From Stenotrophomonas sp. ATCM1_4 (GTDB lineage Bacteria; Pseudomonadota; Gammaproteobacteria; Xanthomonadales; Xanthomonadaceae): DNA of 64,000 nt. Positions 55,645 to 63,762 of the stretch are shown here, in pieces (the stretch's first letter is position 1; every line of letters begins with the position of its first letter). The stretch spans positions 2,032,773-2,096,772 of the forward strand of contig NZ_QPFB01000001.1 in assembly GCF_004348115.1 (NCBI RefSeq), written 5' to 3'. The position numbers and the translations under genes are program-made. A model generated the notes under the pieces. It searched no databases. It saw only the letters and a program-made list of their open reading frames with translations, and was not told the origin of the DNA.

Positions 55645-56549
55645 GCCAGGCGCTCGGCGCGGAAGCGGTACGGCGTGCCCAGCGCGGCCGGCGCCGCGGC
55701 CAGCACGTCGAACTCCTCCACGCCCTCGGCCAAGGTGGCTTCCAGCGCGGCGTGCACGCCGGCGATCGCACGCCCGACGGCGTCCTCGAAGGCATGACCC
55801 TTGATCAGGAAGGCCACCAGCAGCGACATCAGCACGTCACCGGTGCCGGCCACGTCCACCGGCAGGTGCGGCGAGGTCCAGCGCCACACTTCATCGCGGC
55901 CGATGGCCAGCGTCACCAGCTCGCCCGGATCGCCGGACACCGAATGCGCGATCACCCATTCCGGCCCACGCTCAAGCAGCTTGCGCGAGGCGGCGATGGC
56001 ATCGTCCTGCTCCAGCGCCGGCATGCCGGTCAGGCGTCCCAGCTCGAAGGCATTGGGCGTCACCAGCCAGGCATGCGGCAACAGCCGCTCGGCGAACACG
56101 CGTTCCAATCCCGGCTCCACGTAGGGGCCGGTATGGGTGTCGCCGATCACCGGGTCCAGGCAGTAACGCAGGTTGGGCGACTGTGGCAGCACTTCGTCGA
56201 GCCAATCGGCGAAGGCCGCGCCGTTGTCGACGCTACCGAAGTAACCGGAGACCAGCATCTTCGCCCGCTGCGGCAAGCCGCGCTCGCTCGTGCCCTGCAG
56301 CAGCTCGGCGAACCAGTCCGACGGCAGCACCCGGCCGCGCAGGGTCGAATAGAACGGCGCATTGCTGAGCAGCGTGGTCGGGATCTCCGCCACGCGCAGG
56401 CCCAGCGCGCGCAACGGCGGCACCGCCGCACTGTTGCCGGCATGGCCGTAGACCAGTTGGGATTGAACGGAAATCACGTCCACCGGCGACGGCCCATCAG
56501 GGCGCTGCCGGCGACCATGCACGAGGTGGCTGTGGTCGGGATTGTTCAT
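55641..56549 (-). CDS. pdxY: Pyridoxal kinase
   Basis: A 302-residue kinase of the PfkB/ribokinase-like PdxY group that phosphorylates pyridoxal to pyridoxal 5'-phosphate. The substrate loop VQSQLVYGHAGNSAAVPPL and the anion-hole DVAGTGDVLMSLLVAF are as in PdxY. It has a ~22-residue N-terminal extension compared with E. coli PdxY (MNNPDHSHLVHGRRQRPDG); an internal GTG near 56480 would remove most of it. The gene precedes tyrA on the same strand with a 4-base overlap. The PLP product is the cofactor of the aminotransferase acting after TyrA. Confidence 0.92.
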   Translation of the reverse strand: MNNPDHSHLVHGRRQRPDGPSPVDVISVQSQLVYGHAGNSAAVPPLRALGLRVAEIPTTLLSNAPFYSTLRGRVLPSDWFAELLQGTSERGLPQRAKMLVSGYFGSVDNGAAFADWLDEVLPQSPNLRYCLDPVIGDTHTGPYVEPGLERVFAERLLPHAWLVTPNAFELGRLTGMPALEQDDAIAASRKLLERGPEWVIAHSVSGDPGELVTLAIGRDEVWRWTSPHLPVDVAGTGDVLMSLLVAFLIKGHAFEDAVGRAIAGVHAALEATLAEGVEEFDVLAAAPAALGTPYRFRAERLA

Positions 56550-56628
56550 TGCAACATTCTACGTCCGCCTGCCACCGCGCGGCCCAGGACGCTTGCGTGC
56601 GCAACCAACGCAACCGCCCGAAACGCGG

Positions 56629-56652
56629 AAAGCCGCAGCAAGCTGCGGCTTT
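56629..56652 (-). terminator. Hairpin downstream of dnaJ
   Basis: An 11-bp stem (AAAGCCGCAGC / GCTGCGGCTTT) with a very short loop lies about 107 bases beyond the dnaJ stop and upstream of pdxY. The minus-strand tail is TTTCCGCGTTT. A second hairpin (CCACCGGA / TCCGGTGG, about 56718-56737) stands nearer the stop. Confidence 0.5.
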
Positions 56653-56758
56653 CGCGTCGAATCCAGCATAAAGACGAATGCCCCGCCGTAGCACCGGGCC
56701 CTGTCCGGCGGCGGCTCCACCGGAAACGTCCGGTGGGGCGTGGCGCCGCACTGTCGCC

Positions 56759-57883
56759 TCAGGACTTCATGCGTTCCCAGAAGCCCTTCACGCCATCCAT
56801 GAAGGTGGCCGATTTCGGCGAGTGCTTGCGTGCTTCCTCGCCGACGAAGGTGGCCTCGAACTGCTCCAGCAGCTTGCGCTGCTCGTTGGTCAGGTTCACC
56901 GGCGTCTCGACCACGATGCGGCAGTACAGATCGCCCTCGGTGCGGCTGCGCACCGACTTGACGCCCTTGCCGCGCAAACGGAACAGCTTGCCGGTCTGGG
57001 TCTCGGACGGGATGCGGATCTCCGCCTCGCCACCCAGCGTGGCCACGCGCACGGTATCGCCCAGCGCCGCCTGCGAGATGCGGATCGGCACTTCGCAGTG
57101 CAGGTCGTCGCCGTCGCGGGTAAAGATGGCGTGGTCGCGCACGCGCACTTCCACGTACAGGTCGCCCGGCGGGGTGCCCGGCGGACCGGCCTCGCCCTCG
57201 CCCTGCAGGCGGATGCGGTCGCCGGTGTCCACGCCCGCGGGCACCTTCACCGACAACACCTTGTCTTCCTCGACACGGCCGTTGCCGTGGCAGGTCTTGC
57301 ACGGCTTGGCGATGATCTGGCCGCGGCCGCCGCAGTTGTGGCAGGCCTGCTGCATGGCGAAGATGCCGCGCTGCACGCGGACCTGGCCGCGACCACCGCA
57401 GACGTTGCAGGTTTCCACCTTGCCGTCTTCCGAGCCGCTGCCATCGCAGTCACCACACTCGGCCAGGGTCGGGATCTCGATGCGGCGCTCCACGCCGGCC
57501 ACCGCTTCCTCCAGGTCCAGCTCCATCACGTAGCCGATGTCGGCACCGCGACGCGGCTGGCGCGGGCCACCGCCGCCACCGAAGATGTTGCCGAAGATGT
57601 CCCCGAAGATGTCGTTCATGTCCGGGCCGCCGGCACCGCCGCCACCGCCCATGCCGTGCTCGAACGCGGCGTGGCCGTGGGCGTCGTACATGCGCCGCTT
57701 GTTGCCGTCGGACAGCACTTCATAGGCTTCCTTGCACTCCTTGAAGGAGGCTTCGGCCGCCGCGTCACCGGGGTTGCGGTCCGGATGGAACTTCATCGCG
57801 CAGCGACGGTAGGATTTCTTCAGTTCCTCGTCGCTGGCGTTGCGGGCCACGCCCAGTACTTCGTAGTAATCGCGCTTGCTCAT
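56759..57883 (-). CDS. dnaJ: Chaperone protein DnaJ
   Basis: A 374-residue type I Hsp40 co-chaperone. The J domain (about residues 5-70) has the HPD motif in FHPDRNPGD, needed to stimulate DnaK ATPase. A Gly/Phe-rich linker ([14 protein letters not shown] region) follows. The zinc-finger region (about 140-205) has four CxxCxGxG repeats: [24 protein letters not shown] and CKTCHGNG. The substrate-binding C-terminal domain is complete. The ATG at 57883 begins [11 protein letters not shown]. Just upstream a palindromic CCTCCGG element supplies the purine-rich Shine-Dalgarno. It is the last gene of grpE-dnaK-dnaJ. Confidence 0.97.
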   Translation of the reverse strand: MSKRDYYEVLGVARNASDEELKKSYRRCAMKFHPDRNPGDAAAEASFKECKEAYEVLSDGNKRRMYDAHGHAAFEHGMGGGGGAGGPDMNDIFGDIFGNIFGGGGGPRQPRRGADIGYVMELDLEEAVAGVERRIEIPTLAECGDCDGSGSEDGKVETCNVCGGRGQVRVQRGIFAMQQACHNCGGRGQIIAKPCKTCHGNGRVEEDKVLSVKVPAGVDTGDRIRLQGEGEAGPPGTPPGDLYVEVRVRDHAIFTRDGDDLHCEVPIRISQAALGDTVRVATLGGEAEIRIPSETQTGKLFRLRGKGVKSVRSRTEGDLYCRIVVETPVNLTNEQRKLLEQFEATFVGEEARKHSPKSATFMDGVKGFWERMKS

Positions 57884-57889
57884 GCTCTT

Positions 57890-57909
57890 CTCTCCCTCCC
57901 CCTCCGGGG
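57890..57909. repeat. Palindromic CCCTCC element before dnaJ
   Basis: CTCCCTCCCCCTCCGGGGAG is a short imperfect palindrome of the same CCCTCCC family, next to the dnaJ start. On the minus strand it reads as the GGGAG-rich region used as Shine-Dalgarno. Confidence 0.4.
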
Positions 57910-58012
57910 AGGGCAAGGTGGCGGTTCATCGACAAGACAAGGGTCCGGGGCCGCCTGCGCAAACCCGGACCCTGGCCCGGTCCTTCCCACGCGGGGAAGG
58001 GCCAGCGGTACA

Positions 58013-59935
58013 TCAGGACTTCTTGTCGTCCTTGACTTCGGTGAACTCGGCGTCCACCACATCGTCGTTGGACGGGCCGGCGGCGCCGGCACCCGGTGCC
58101 GGACCGGCCTGCTCGCCGGCCGAAGCGGCGGCGTACAGCGACTGGCCGGCTTCTTCCAGCGCCTTGGACTTGGCTTCGATCTGGGCCTTGTCGTCGCCCT
58201 TCATCGCCGTCTCCAGGTCGGCCAGCGCGGCCTCGACCTTGCCGATCACGTCGCCACCGACCTTGCTGCCATGTTCGGTGATGGCGGTGCGGGTGGCGTG
58301 GATCAGGCCGTCGGCCTGGTTGCGGGCCTGGACCAGTTCCTGGAACTTCTTGTCTTCCTCGCGGTTGGCTTCGGCGTCGGCAACCATGCGGTTGATTTCG
58401 TCTTCCGACAGGCCCGAACCGGCCTTGATCTCGACCTTCTGTTCCTTGTTGGTCTTCTTGTCCTTGGCCGACACGTGCAGGATGCCGTTGGCGTCGATGT
58501 CGAAGGACACTTCCACCTGCGGCATGCCGCGCGGGGCCGGCTCGATGCCGGACAGGTCGAACTTGGCCAGCGACTTGTTGAAGCGGGCCTGCTCGCGCTC
58601 ACCCTGCAGCACGTGCACGGTCACGGCCGACTGGTTGTCCTCGGCGGTGGAGAAGGTCTGCGAGGCCTTGGTCGGGATGGTGGTGTTCTTCTCGATGATC
58701 TTGGTGAACACGCCACCCAGGGTCTCGATGCCCAGCGACAGCGGGGTCACGTCCAGCAGCAGCACGTCCTTGACGTCGCCGCCCAGCACGCCGCCCTGGA
58801 TCGCGGCACCCAGTGCCACGGCTTCGTCCGGGTTGACGTCCTTGCGCGGCTCCTTGCCGAAGAACTCGGTGACGGCCTGCTGCACCTTCGGCATGCGGGT
58901 CTGGCCACCGACCAGGATCACTTCGCTGATGTCGCTCGAACGCAGGCCGGCATCATTCAGCGCGGTGCGGCACGGCTCGATCGACTTCTTGATCAGGTCT
59001 TCCACCAGCGCTTCGAGCTTGGCACGGGTCAACTTGATGTTCAGGTGCTTCGGGCCCGACGCGTCAGCGGTGACGTACGGCAGGTTCACTTCGGTCTGCT
59101 GGGCGCTGGACAGCTCGATCTTGGCGCGCTCGGCGGCGTCCTTCAGGCGCTGCAGGGCCAGCGGATCCTTGCGCAGGTCGATGCCCTGGTCCTTCTGGAA
59201 CTCTTCCACCAGGTACTCGATGACGCGGTTGTCGAAGTCTTCGCCGCCCAGGAAGGTGTCGCCGTTGGTGGCCAGCACCTCGAACTGCTTCTCGCCGTCG
59301 ACGTTGGCGATCTCGATGATCGACACGTCGAAGGTGCCGCCGCCCAGGTCGTAGACGACGATCTTGCGGTCCTTGTTGTCACCCTTGTCCAGGCCGTAGG
59401 CCAGCGCGGCCGCGGTCGGCTCGTTGATGATGCGCTTGACGTCCAGGCCGGCGATGCGGCCGGCGTCCTTGGTCGCCTGGCGCTGGCTGTCGTTGAAGTA
59501 CGCCGGCACGGTGATCACCGCTTCGGTGACCTTCTCGCCCAGGAAATCCTCGGCGGTCTTGCGCATCTTCTCCAGCACGCGGGCGGAGATTTCCTGCGGC
59601 GCCATCTTCTTGGCGTCGCTGGTCTGCACCCAGGCGTCGCCATTGTCATGGGCCAGGATGGTGTACGGGACGTGCGCGATGTCCTTCTGCACTTCGGCGT
59701 CGGTGAACTTGCGGCCGATCAGGCGCTTCACCGCGTAGAAGGTGTTCTTCGGGTTGGTGACGGCCTGGCGCTTGGCCGAGGCACCCACCAGCACTTCGCC
59801 GTCCTTGGTGTAGGCGACGATGGAGGGCGTGGTGCGGTCGCCTTCCGAGTTTTCGATGACGCGGGCCTTGCCGCCGTCCATGATCGCCACGCACGAGTTG
59901 GTGGTGCCGAGGTCGATACCAATGATCTTGCCCAT
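58013..59935 (-). CDS. dnaK: Chaperone protein DnaK (Hsp70)
   Basis: A 640-residue Hsp70. The ATPase domain (about residues 1-383) starts [20 protein letters not shown] and contains the phosphate-binding [13 protein letters not shown] and [20 protein letters not shown]. The linker and substrate-binding domain follow, ending in a Gly/Ala/Pro-rich stretch ([19 protein letters not shown]) and an [12 protein letters not shown] tail. It folds and refolds proteins with DnaJ and GrpE in the cytoplasm. A CAGGAG Shine-Dalgarno precedes the ATG. A sigma-32-like promoter lies about 50-80 bases upstream, in addition to the one before grpE. Confidence 0.98.
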   Translation of the reverse strand: MGKIIGIDLGTTNSCVAIMDGGKARVIENSEGDRTTPSIVAYTKDGEVLVGASAKRQAVTNPKNTFYAVKRLIGRKFTDAEVQKDIAHVPYTILAHDNGDAWVQTSDAKKMAPQEISARVLEKMRKTAEDFLGEKVTEAVITVPAYFNDSQRQATKDAGRIAGLDVKRIINEPTAAALAYGLDKGDNKDRKIVVYDLGGGTFDVSIIEIANVDGEKQFEVLATNGDTFLGGEDFDNRVIEYLVEEFQKDQGIDLRKDPLALQRLKDAAERAKIELSSAQQTEVNLPYVTADASGPKHLNIKLTRAKLEALVEDLIKKSIEPCRTALNDAGLRSSDISEVILVGGQTRMPKVQQAVTEFFGKEPRKDVNPDEAVALGAAIQGGVLGGDVKDVLLLDVTPLSLGIETLGGVFTKIIEKNTTIPTKASQTFSTAEDNQSAVTVHVLQGEREQARFNKSLAKFDLSGIEPAPRGMPQVEVSFDIDANGILHVSAKDKKTNKEQKVEIKAGSGLSEDEINRMVADAEANREEDKKFQELVQARNQADGLIHATRTAITEHGSKVGGDVIGKVEAALADLETAMKGDDKAQIEAKSKALEEAGQSLYAAASAGEQAGPAPGAGAAGPSNDDVVDAEFTEVKDDKKS

Positions 59936-59984
59936 GGGGGACTCCTGAGAATTCGTGTGCCGGCCGCTGCCGGGGATGAATGGG

Positions 59985-60013
59985 ATGTGGGGGACGACCC
60001 GATGACATTCAAG
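59985..60013 (-). promoter_or_regulatory. Sigma-32-like promoter before dnaK
   Basis: On the minus strand CTTGAA (-35, 60013-60008) is followed after about 15 bases by CCCCACAT (-10, 59992-59985). This fits the heat-shock sigma factor pattern CTTGAA-N13-17-CCCCATNT with one or two mismatches. It lies in the gap between grpE and dnaK, so dnaK-dnaJ may have a second heat-shock start. Confidence 0.55.
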
Positions 60014-60074
60014 TCATCCCCGGAACACTGTTTGCTGTTGGCCGGCCCCGTTTAACCCGGGGCCAGCCGGCCGG

Positions 60075-60584
60075 TCAGTCGGCCTTGGCCACCACCACCA
60101 GCGCCGGCCGCAGCAGGCGCTCGTTGAGCAGGTAGCCCTTCTGGAACACGGTCACCACGGCGCCCGGCGCCACGCCAGCCGGCGCGTCGACCTGGCTGAT
60201 GGCCTGGTGGTGTTCCGGGTTGAAGGCCTCCCCGGCCGGGTTCAGCAGGGTCAGCCCGTTGTCGGCGGCCACCTTGAGCAACTGCTTGTAGGTCAGCTCC
60301 AGCCCCTCGCGCAGCGGGCTCGGTTCGGTGCCGGCGGCGGCCAGGCCGGCGTCCAGGCTGTCAAAGACCGGCAGCAGCTCGCCCAGCAGCTTCTCGTTGG
60401 CGAACTTGCGCGCCTGTTCGATGTCGCGGGCCACGCGCTTGCGCTGGTTCTCCAGGTCGGCACGCTCGCGCAGCGCGTCGGCCTTGACCTGCTCCAGCTC
60501 GCCAAGCAGCGCCTGGACCTGGGCTTCGTGCTGGTCGGCGACGGCGTCGTTCTGATGATCGGTTTCGGGGTGGTCTTGGTTCAT
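60075..60584 (-). CDS. grpE: Nucleotide exchange factor GrpE
   Basis: A 169-residue nucleotide exchange factor that releases ADP from DnaK. A long N-terminal coiled coil (about residues 15-75: [36 protein letters not shown]) is followed by the conserved DSLDAG segment and the C-terminal beta domain with [19 protein letters not shown] and [18 protein letters not shown]. Length is slightly short of E. coli GrpE (197). An AGGGAA Shine-Dalgarno precedes the ATG. It is the first gene of the chaperone cluster; hrcA, usually immediately upstream in xanthomonads, is missing from this position. Confidence 0.96.
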   Translation of the reverse strand: MNQDHPETDHQNDAVADQHEAQVQALLGELEQVKADALRERADLENQRKRVARDIEQARKFANEKLLGELLPVFDSLDAGLAAAGTEPSPLREGLELTYKQLLKVAADNGLTLLNPAGEAFNPEHHQAISQVDAPAGVAPGAVVTVFQKGYLLNERLLRPALVVVAKAD

Positions 60585-60627
60585 TTCCGGTTCCCTGGCG
60601 GAGGTTCTGCCCGCCTACCCGGCCTCG

Positions 60628-60654
60628 TATGTGGGCAATGCCTGCCGTTTCAAG
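60628..60654 (-). promoter_or_regulatory. Sigma-32-like promoter before grpE
   Basis: On the minus strand CTTGAAA (-35, 60654-60648) and CCCACATA (-10, 60635-60628) are separated by 12 bases, close to the heat-shock sigma-32 consensus. The predicted start is about 35-40 bases before the grpE ATG. No CIRCE inverted repeat (TTAGCACTC / GAGTGCTAA) is present in this gap. Confidence 0.65.
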
Positions 60655-60766
60655 GCTTGGACTCATCCTTTGAGACGCCGGGTGCCTACCCTGCCCCGGC
60701 GCCCCTGCATGCATTGACCTGTCCGGCGTGCGTGCTAGCTTTGCGCGGCCTACTCATCTGCCCACC

Positions 60767-62434
60767 ATGCTCAGACATCTTTCAATAAAGGATTTCGCCG
60801 TTGCCCGCGCCACCGAGCTCGAATTCGGACCTGGCATGACCGTGGTTTCCGGCGAAACCGGCGCCGGCAAGTCATTGATGGTGGACGCCCTGGGCTTCCT
60901 GTCCGGGCTGCGCGCCGACTCCGGCGTGGTCCGCCACGGCGCCAGCCGGGCCGAGCTTTCGGCCGAATTCAGCCTGGAGGCCGACAGCCCGGCCCGGCAG
61001 TGGCTGCTGGACAACGAACTGGACGACGAGGAGCAGTGCCAACTGCGCCGCGTGATCCGCGCCGACGGCGGCTCGCGGGCCTTCATCAATGGCCGTCCGG
61101 TCCCGGTTTCGCAGCTGACCGAGCTGGCCGGCTTCCTGGTCGAGATCCATGGCCAGCACGACCAGCAGGCATTGCTGTCGCGGCCCAGCCAGCTGGCCCT
61201 GCTCGATGCCTATGCCCGCAACGACACCGAGCGCGCCGCCGTGCGTGCCGCCACCGGCACCTGGCAGGCCCTGCTCGATGAGCGCGATGCCCTCTCCCAG
61301 CAGGGCGACGTCTCCGACCGCATCGGCTTCCTGGAGCACCAGCTCGGTGAACTGCAGCGCGAGGACCTGGAACCGGCGGCGATCACCGCGCTGGGCGCCA
61401 GCCACCGTCGCCAGGCCCATTCCACCGCCCTGATCGAAGCCTGCCAACGTGCCGGCGGCATCCTCAACGGGGACGACGATGCCCCGTCCCTGCTTTCACT
61501 GCTGCAGCAGGTCCGCCATGAACTGGGCCGGGTCAGCCAGCACGAACCGCGCCTGGGCGAGGTCGATGGCATGCTCGACGCGGCCGGCATCCAACTGCAC
61601 GAGGCGCTGGCCCAGCTCGACCGCGTCCAGGACGACCTGGACAGCGACCCGGATGCCTTCGAGGAAATCGAACGCCGGCTCGGCCGCCTGCACGACCTGG
61701 CGCGCAAGCACCGGGTACCGATGGAGGAGCTGCTGGCCACCCAGCAGCGCATCGAGGCCGAGCTGGAACAGTTGCGTGGCGCCGACGAACGCCTGGCCCG
61801 CCTGGCGGGCGAGATCGACAAGGCCGCTGCCCGCTGGCAGGCCGAAGCGGCCATCCTCACCGCCAGCCGCAGCAACGCGGCCAAGGCACTGTCTGACACC
61901 ACCACCACCCTGATCGGCGAGCTGGGCATGGGCGGCGGCCAGTTCCTGATCGAACTGGAACCGCAGCCGGCCGCCCGCCCGGACCCGAACGGCGCCGAGC
62001 GGGTCGAGTTCCTGGTCGCCGCCAACGCCGGCCAGCCACCGCGTGCCCTGCGCAAGGTCGCCTCCGGTGGCGAGCTCTCGCGCATCTCGCTGGCCATCGA
62101 GGTCGCCGCGCTGGGCCTGGATGCCGTCCCCACCATGGTCTTCGACGAAGTGGACTCGGGCATCGGTGGCGCGGTGGCCGACATCGTCGGCAAGAAGCTG
62201 CGTGCCCTGGGCGAACGCCGCCAGGTGCTGTGCGTCACCCACCTGCCGCAGGTCGCCTCCAAGGGCCATGCCCACTACCGCGTCAGCAAGGCCCCGGTCG
62301 ACGGCATGACCCAGAGCGCGGTGGAACTGCTCGACGCCAAGGGCCGCGAGGAAGAGCTGGCGCGCATGCTCGGCGGGGCCGAGGTCAGCAAGGAAGCCCG
62401 CGCCGCTGCCCGCAGGCTGCTCACCGAGGCCTGA
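60767..62434 (+). CDS. recN: DNA repair protein RecN
   Basis: A 555-residue SMC-like ATPase used in recombinational double-strand break repair. Walker A is GETGAGKSLMVDAL (about residues 30-43). A long alpha-helical coiled coil (about 160-350, LAGEIDKAAARWQAEAA) leads to the C-terminal ATPase half, with the signature SGGELSRISLAIEV and Walker B VFDEVDSGIGG, then VLCVTHLPQVA. The start MLRHLSIKDFAVA is the family's usual opening. It is divergent from grpE, 182 bases apart; no LexA box is obvious. A hairpin separates it from the convergent fur. Confidence 0.95.
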   Translation: MLRHLSIKDFAVARATELEFGPGMTVVSGETGAGKSLMVDALGFLSGLRADSGVVRHGASRAELSAEFSLEADSPARQWLLDNELDDEEQCQLRRVIRADGGSRAFINGRPVPVSQLTELAGFLVEIHGQHDQQALLSRPSQLALLDAYARNDTERAAVRAATGTWQALLDERDALSQQGDVSDRIGFLEHQLGELQREDLEPAAITALGASHRRQAHSTALIEACQRAGGILNGDDDAPSLLSLLQQVRHELGRVSQHEPRLGEVDGMLDAAGIQLHEALAQLDRVQDDLDSDPDAFEEIERRLGRLHDLARKHRVPMEELLATQQRIEAELEQLRGADERLARLAGEIDKAAARWQAEAAILTASRSNAAKALSDTTTTLIGELGMGGGQFLIELEPQPAARPDPNGAERVEFLVAANAGQPPRALRKVASGGELSRISLAIEVAALGLDAVPTMVFDEVDSGIGGAVADIVGKKLRALGERRQVLCVTHLPQVASKGHAHYRVSKAPVDGMTQSAVELLDAKGREEELARMLGGAEVSKEARAAARRLLTEA

Positions 62435-62498
62435 GCTGGTCAAGGACCAAGGTGTCCCCCGGCCTGTTCCCCCATGGACGCGGGACAGGCCCCAAACA

Positions 62499-62526
62499 AC
62501 AACGCCGGCCCAAGGGCCGGCGTTGT
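62499..62526. terminator. Hairpin between recN and fur
   Basis: A 13-bp stem (ACAACGCCGGCCC / GGGCCGGCGTTGT) with a 2-base loop separates the convergent recN and fur genes. There is no long T-run on either side, but the strength of the stem favours termination. Confidence 0.65.
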
Positions 62527-62580
62527 GCGTTTCATCCTGCTGGCCGGTGCCCCGTGGCGGGCCACCGCTGGCGCGGGCGT

Positions 62581-62988
62581 TCAGCGACGCTTCTTGCGCA
62601 CGTACAGCACCAGCGAATGCTCTTCCAGCTCGTAGCCATGATCAGCCGCGATCTTGCGCTGCAGCTGCTCGATCTCGTGGCTTTCGAACTCGATGATCTT
62701 GCCGGTGTCCACGTCCACCATATGGTCATGGTGGCCGCCGCGGTCCAGCTCATAAACCGCCTGGCCGCCCTCGAAGTTGTGCTTGAGCACCAGCCCGGCC
62801 GCTTCGAACTGGGTCAGGACACGGTAAACCGTGGCCAGGCCGATTTCGTCGCCGCAATCGAGCAACTGCCGGTAGATGTCTTCGGCGGTCAGGTGGTGAT
62901 GGGGGGTGTTCTGCTCGAGCAGGGCGAGGATGCGCATCCGCGGATGCGTCACCTTCAGACCGACTTTGCGCAGGTCGTTGGATTCCAT
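62581..62988 (-). CDS. fur: Ferric uptake regulator Fur
   Basis: A 135-residue iron-dependent repressor. The N-terminal winged helix has DLRKVGLKVTHPRMRILALL and the recognition helix EIGLATVYRVLTQFEAAGLV. The metal-site motif HHDHMVDVDTGKIIEFES, with further histidines, follows; the C-terminus is LVLYVRKKRR. The classical Cys-x-x-Cys zinc motif of E. coli Fur is not present after HHDHM, as in other xanthomonad Fur proteins. Three candidate starts (63003, 62994 and 62988) are near; the last gives a length usual for the family, and no Shine-Dalgarno decides. It is divergent from bamE. Confidence 0.95.
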   Translation of the reverse strand: MESNDLRKVGLKVTHPRMRILALLEQNTPHHHLTAEDIYRQLLDCGDEIGLATVYRVLTQFEAAGLVLKHNFEGGQAVYELDRGGHHDHMVDVDTGKIIEFESHEIEQLQRKIAADHGYELEEHSLVLYVRKKRR

Positions 62989-63092
62989 GGCCATCGTGTT
63001 CATTGGCGGTTTAGCGCCAGTTGCCTCCGGTCAGATCGCGCTGGGTGCCGGGGAGTGTATCATCGCCCTGATATCCCCAATCGCCCTACCCA

Positions 63093-63482
63093 ATGCGCAA
63101 CCTTCTGTTGATTGCTGTAGTCGCCCTGTCCACCACCGGCTGCGGCATCATCTACAAGCAGCCCATCTACCAGGGCAACCTGATCCGTGAACAGGCCGTC
63201 TCGCAGCTGCAGGTCGGCCAGAGCAAGCAGCAGGTCAACGCGCTGCTGGGCACCCCGTCCATCGCCGACCCGTTCCACGCCCAGCGTTGGGATTACACCG
63301 CCAGCCAGCGCGTGAACCGCCTCGGCACCACCGAGACCAAGAACTTCACGGTGTTCTTCGAGAACGACATGGTCACCCGCTGGGAAGGCGACTACTTCCC
63401 GAATCAGGATGCCGAGCTTGCCCGCAAGAGCGTGCGCCAGTTCGGCCGCAACCTGGCCAAGGACAAGAAGAAGGGCCGCTGA
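63093..63482 (+). CDS. bamE: Outer membrane protein assembly factor BamE
   Basis: A 129-residue lipoprotein of the SmpA/OmlA family. The signal peptide ends in a lipobox (STTGC, Cys about residue 17). The mature part has the conserved GIIYKQPIYQGNLI, VGQSKQQVNALLGTP and a WDYTASQR strand. It stabilises the BamABCD complex that inserts beta-barrel proteins into the outer membrane. It is transcribed away from fur, and its stop is followed closely by a terminator that lies inside the end of the convergent rnfH gene. Confidence 0.95.
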   Translation: MRNLLLIAVVALSTTGCGIIYKQPIYQGNLIREQAVSQLQVGQSKQQVNALLGTPSIADPFHAQRWDYTASQRVNRLGTTETKNFTVFFENDMVTRWEGDYFPNQDAELARKSVRQFGRNLAKDKKKGR

Positions 63483-63501
63483 TCGCCAGCGCCGCTTGGG
63501 A

Positions 63502-63759
63502 TCAATCGCCGCCGCGCGCCCGCCGGCGGCGATTTTCTTTGGGGTCGGCCAACAGCGGGCGCAGCAGCTCGATGCGGTCCCCCTCGTGCAGCAACTGCTG
63601 CGGGCGCGCCAGCACGCCATGCACGGCCAACGCCACCGTGACGCCGGCGGTATCCAGCCCCGCCTCGTCCACCGCCTCGGCGACGGTGCAGCCGTCGGGC
63701 AGCGCCAGCGTCCGCTGCAGGTAACGTTCCGGCCAGGCCAGCACCACCTCCACCCGCAT
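63502..63759 (-). CDS. rnfH: RnfH/RatB family ubiquitin-like protein
   Basis: An 85-residue protein of the RnfH (UPF0125, also called RatB) family with a ubiquitin-like beta-grasp fold: RVEVVLAWPERYLQRTLALP, then TVAEAVDEAGLD, and DRIELLRPLLADPKENRR at the end. Function is uncertain. The gene order ratA-rnfH is conserved in many gammaproteobacteria and bamE stands convergent. It starts just after the ratA stop (3 bases), so they share a transcript. The basic C-terminus (RRRRARGG) overlaps the terminator hairpin of bamE. Confidence 0.92.
   Translation of the reverse strand: MRVEVVLAWPERYLQRTLALPDGCTVAEAVDEAGLDTAGVTVALAVHGVLARPQQLLHEGDRIELLRPLLADPKENRRRRARGGD
63504..63540 (+). terminator. bamE terminator inside the rnfH coding region
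   Basis: A stem AATCGCCGCC / GGCGGCGATT (63504-63513 and 63525-63534) with an 11-base loop is followed by TTTTCTTT. It is well placed for bamE but lies within the last codons of the convergent rnfH gene. Confidence 0.75.
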
Positions 63760-63762
63760 GCC

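Noticed and set aside
56678..60055. A long plus-strand open frame opposite dnaJ and dnaK
   Set aside because: Open frames opposite dnaK are a known artefact and have even been annotated as an NAD-glutamate dehydrogenase family. The true NAD-glutamate dehydrogenase is at 5363-10342 here.
60585..60766. A CIRCE element for HrcA control of the chaperone genes
   Set aside because: No TTAGCACTC / GAGTGCTAA repeat is present in this gap.
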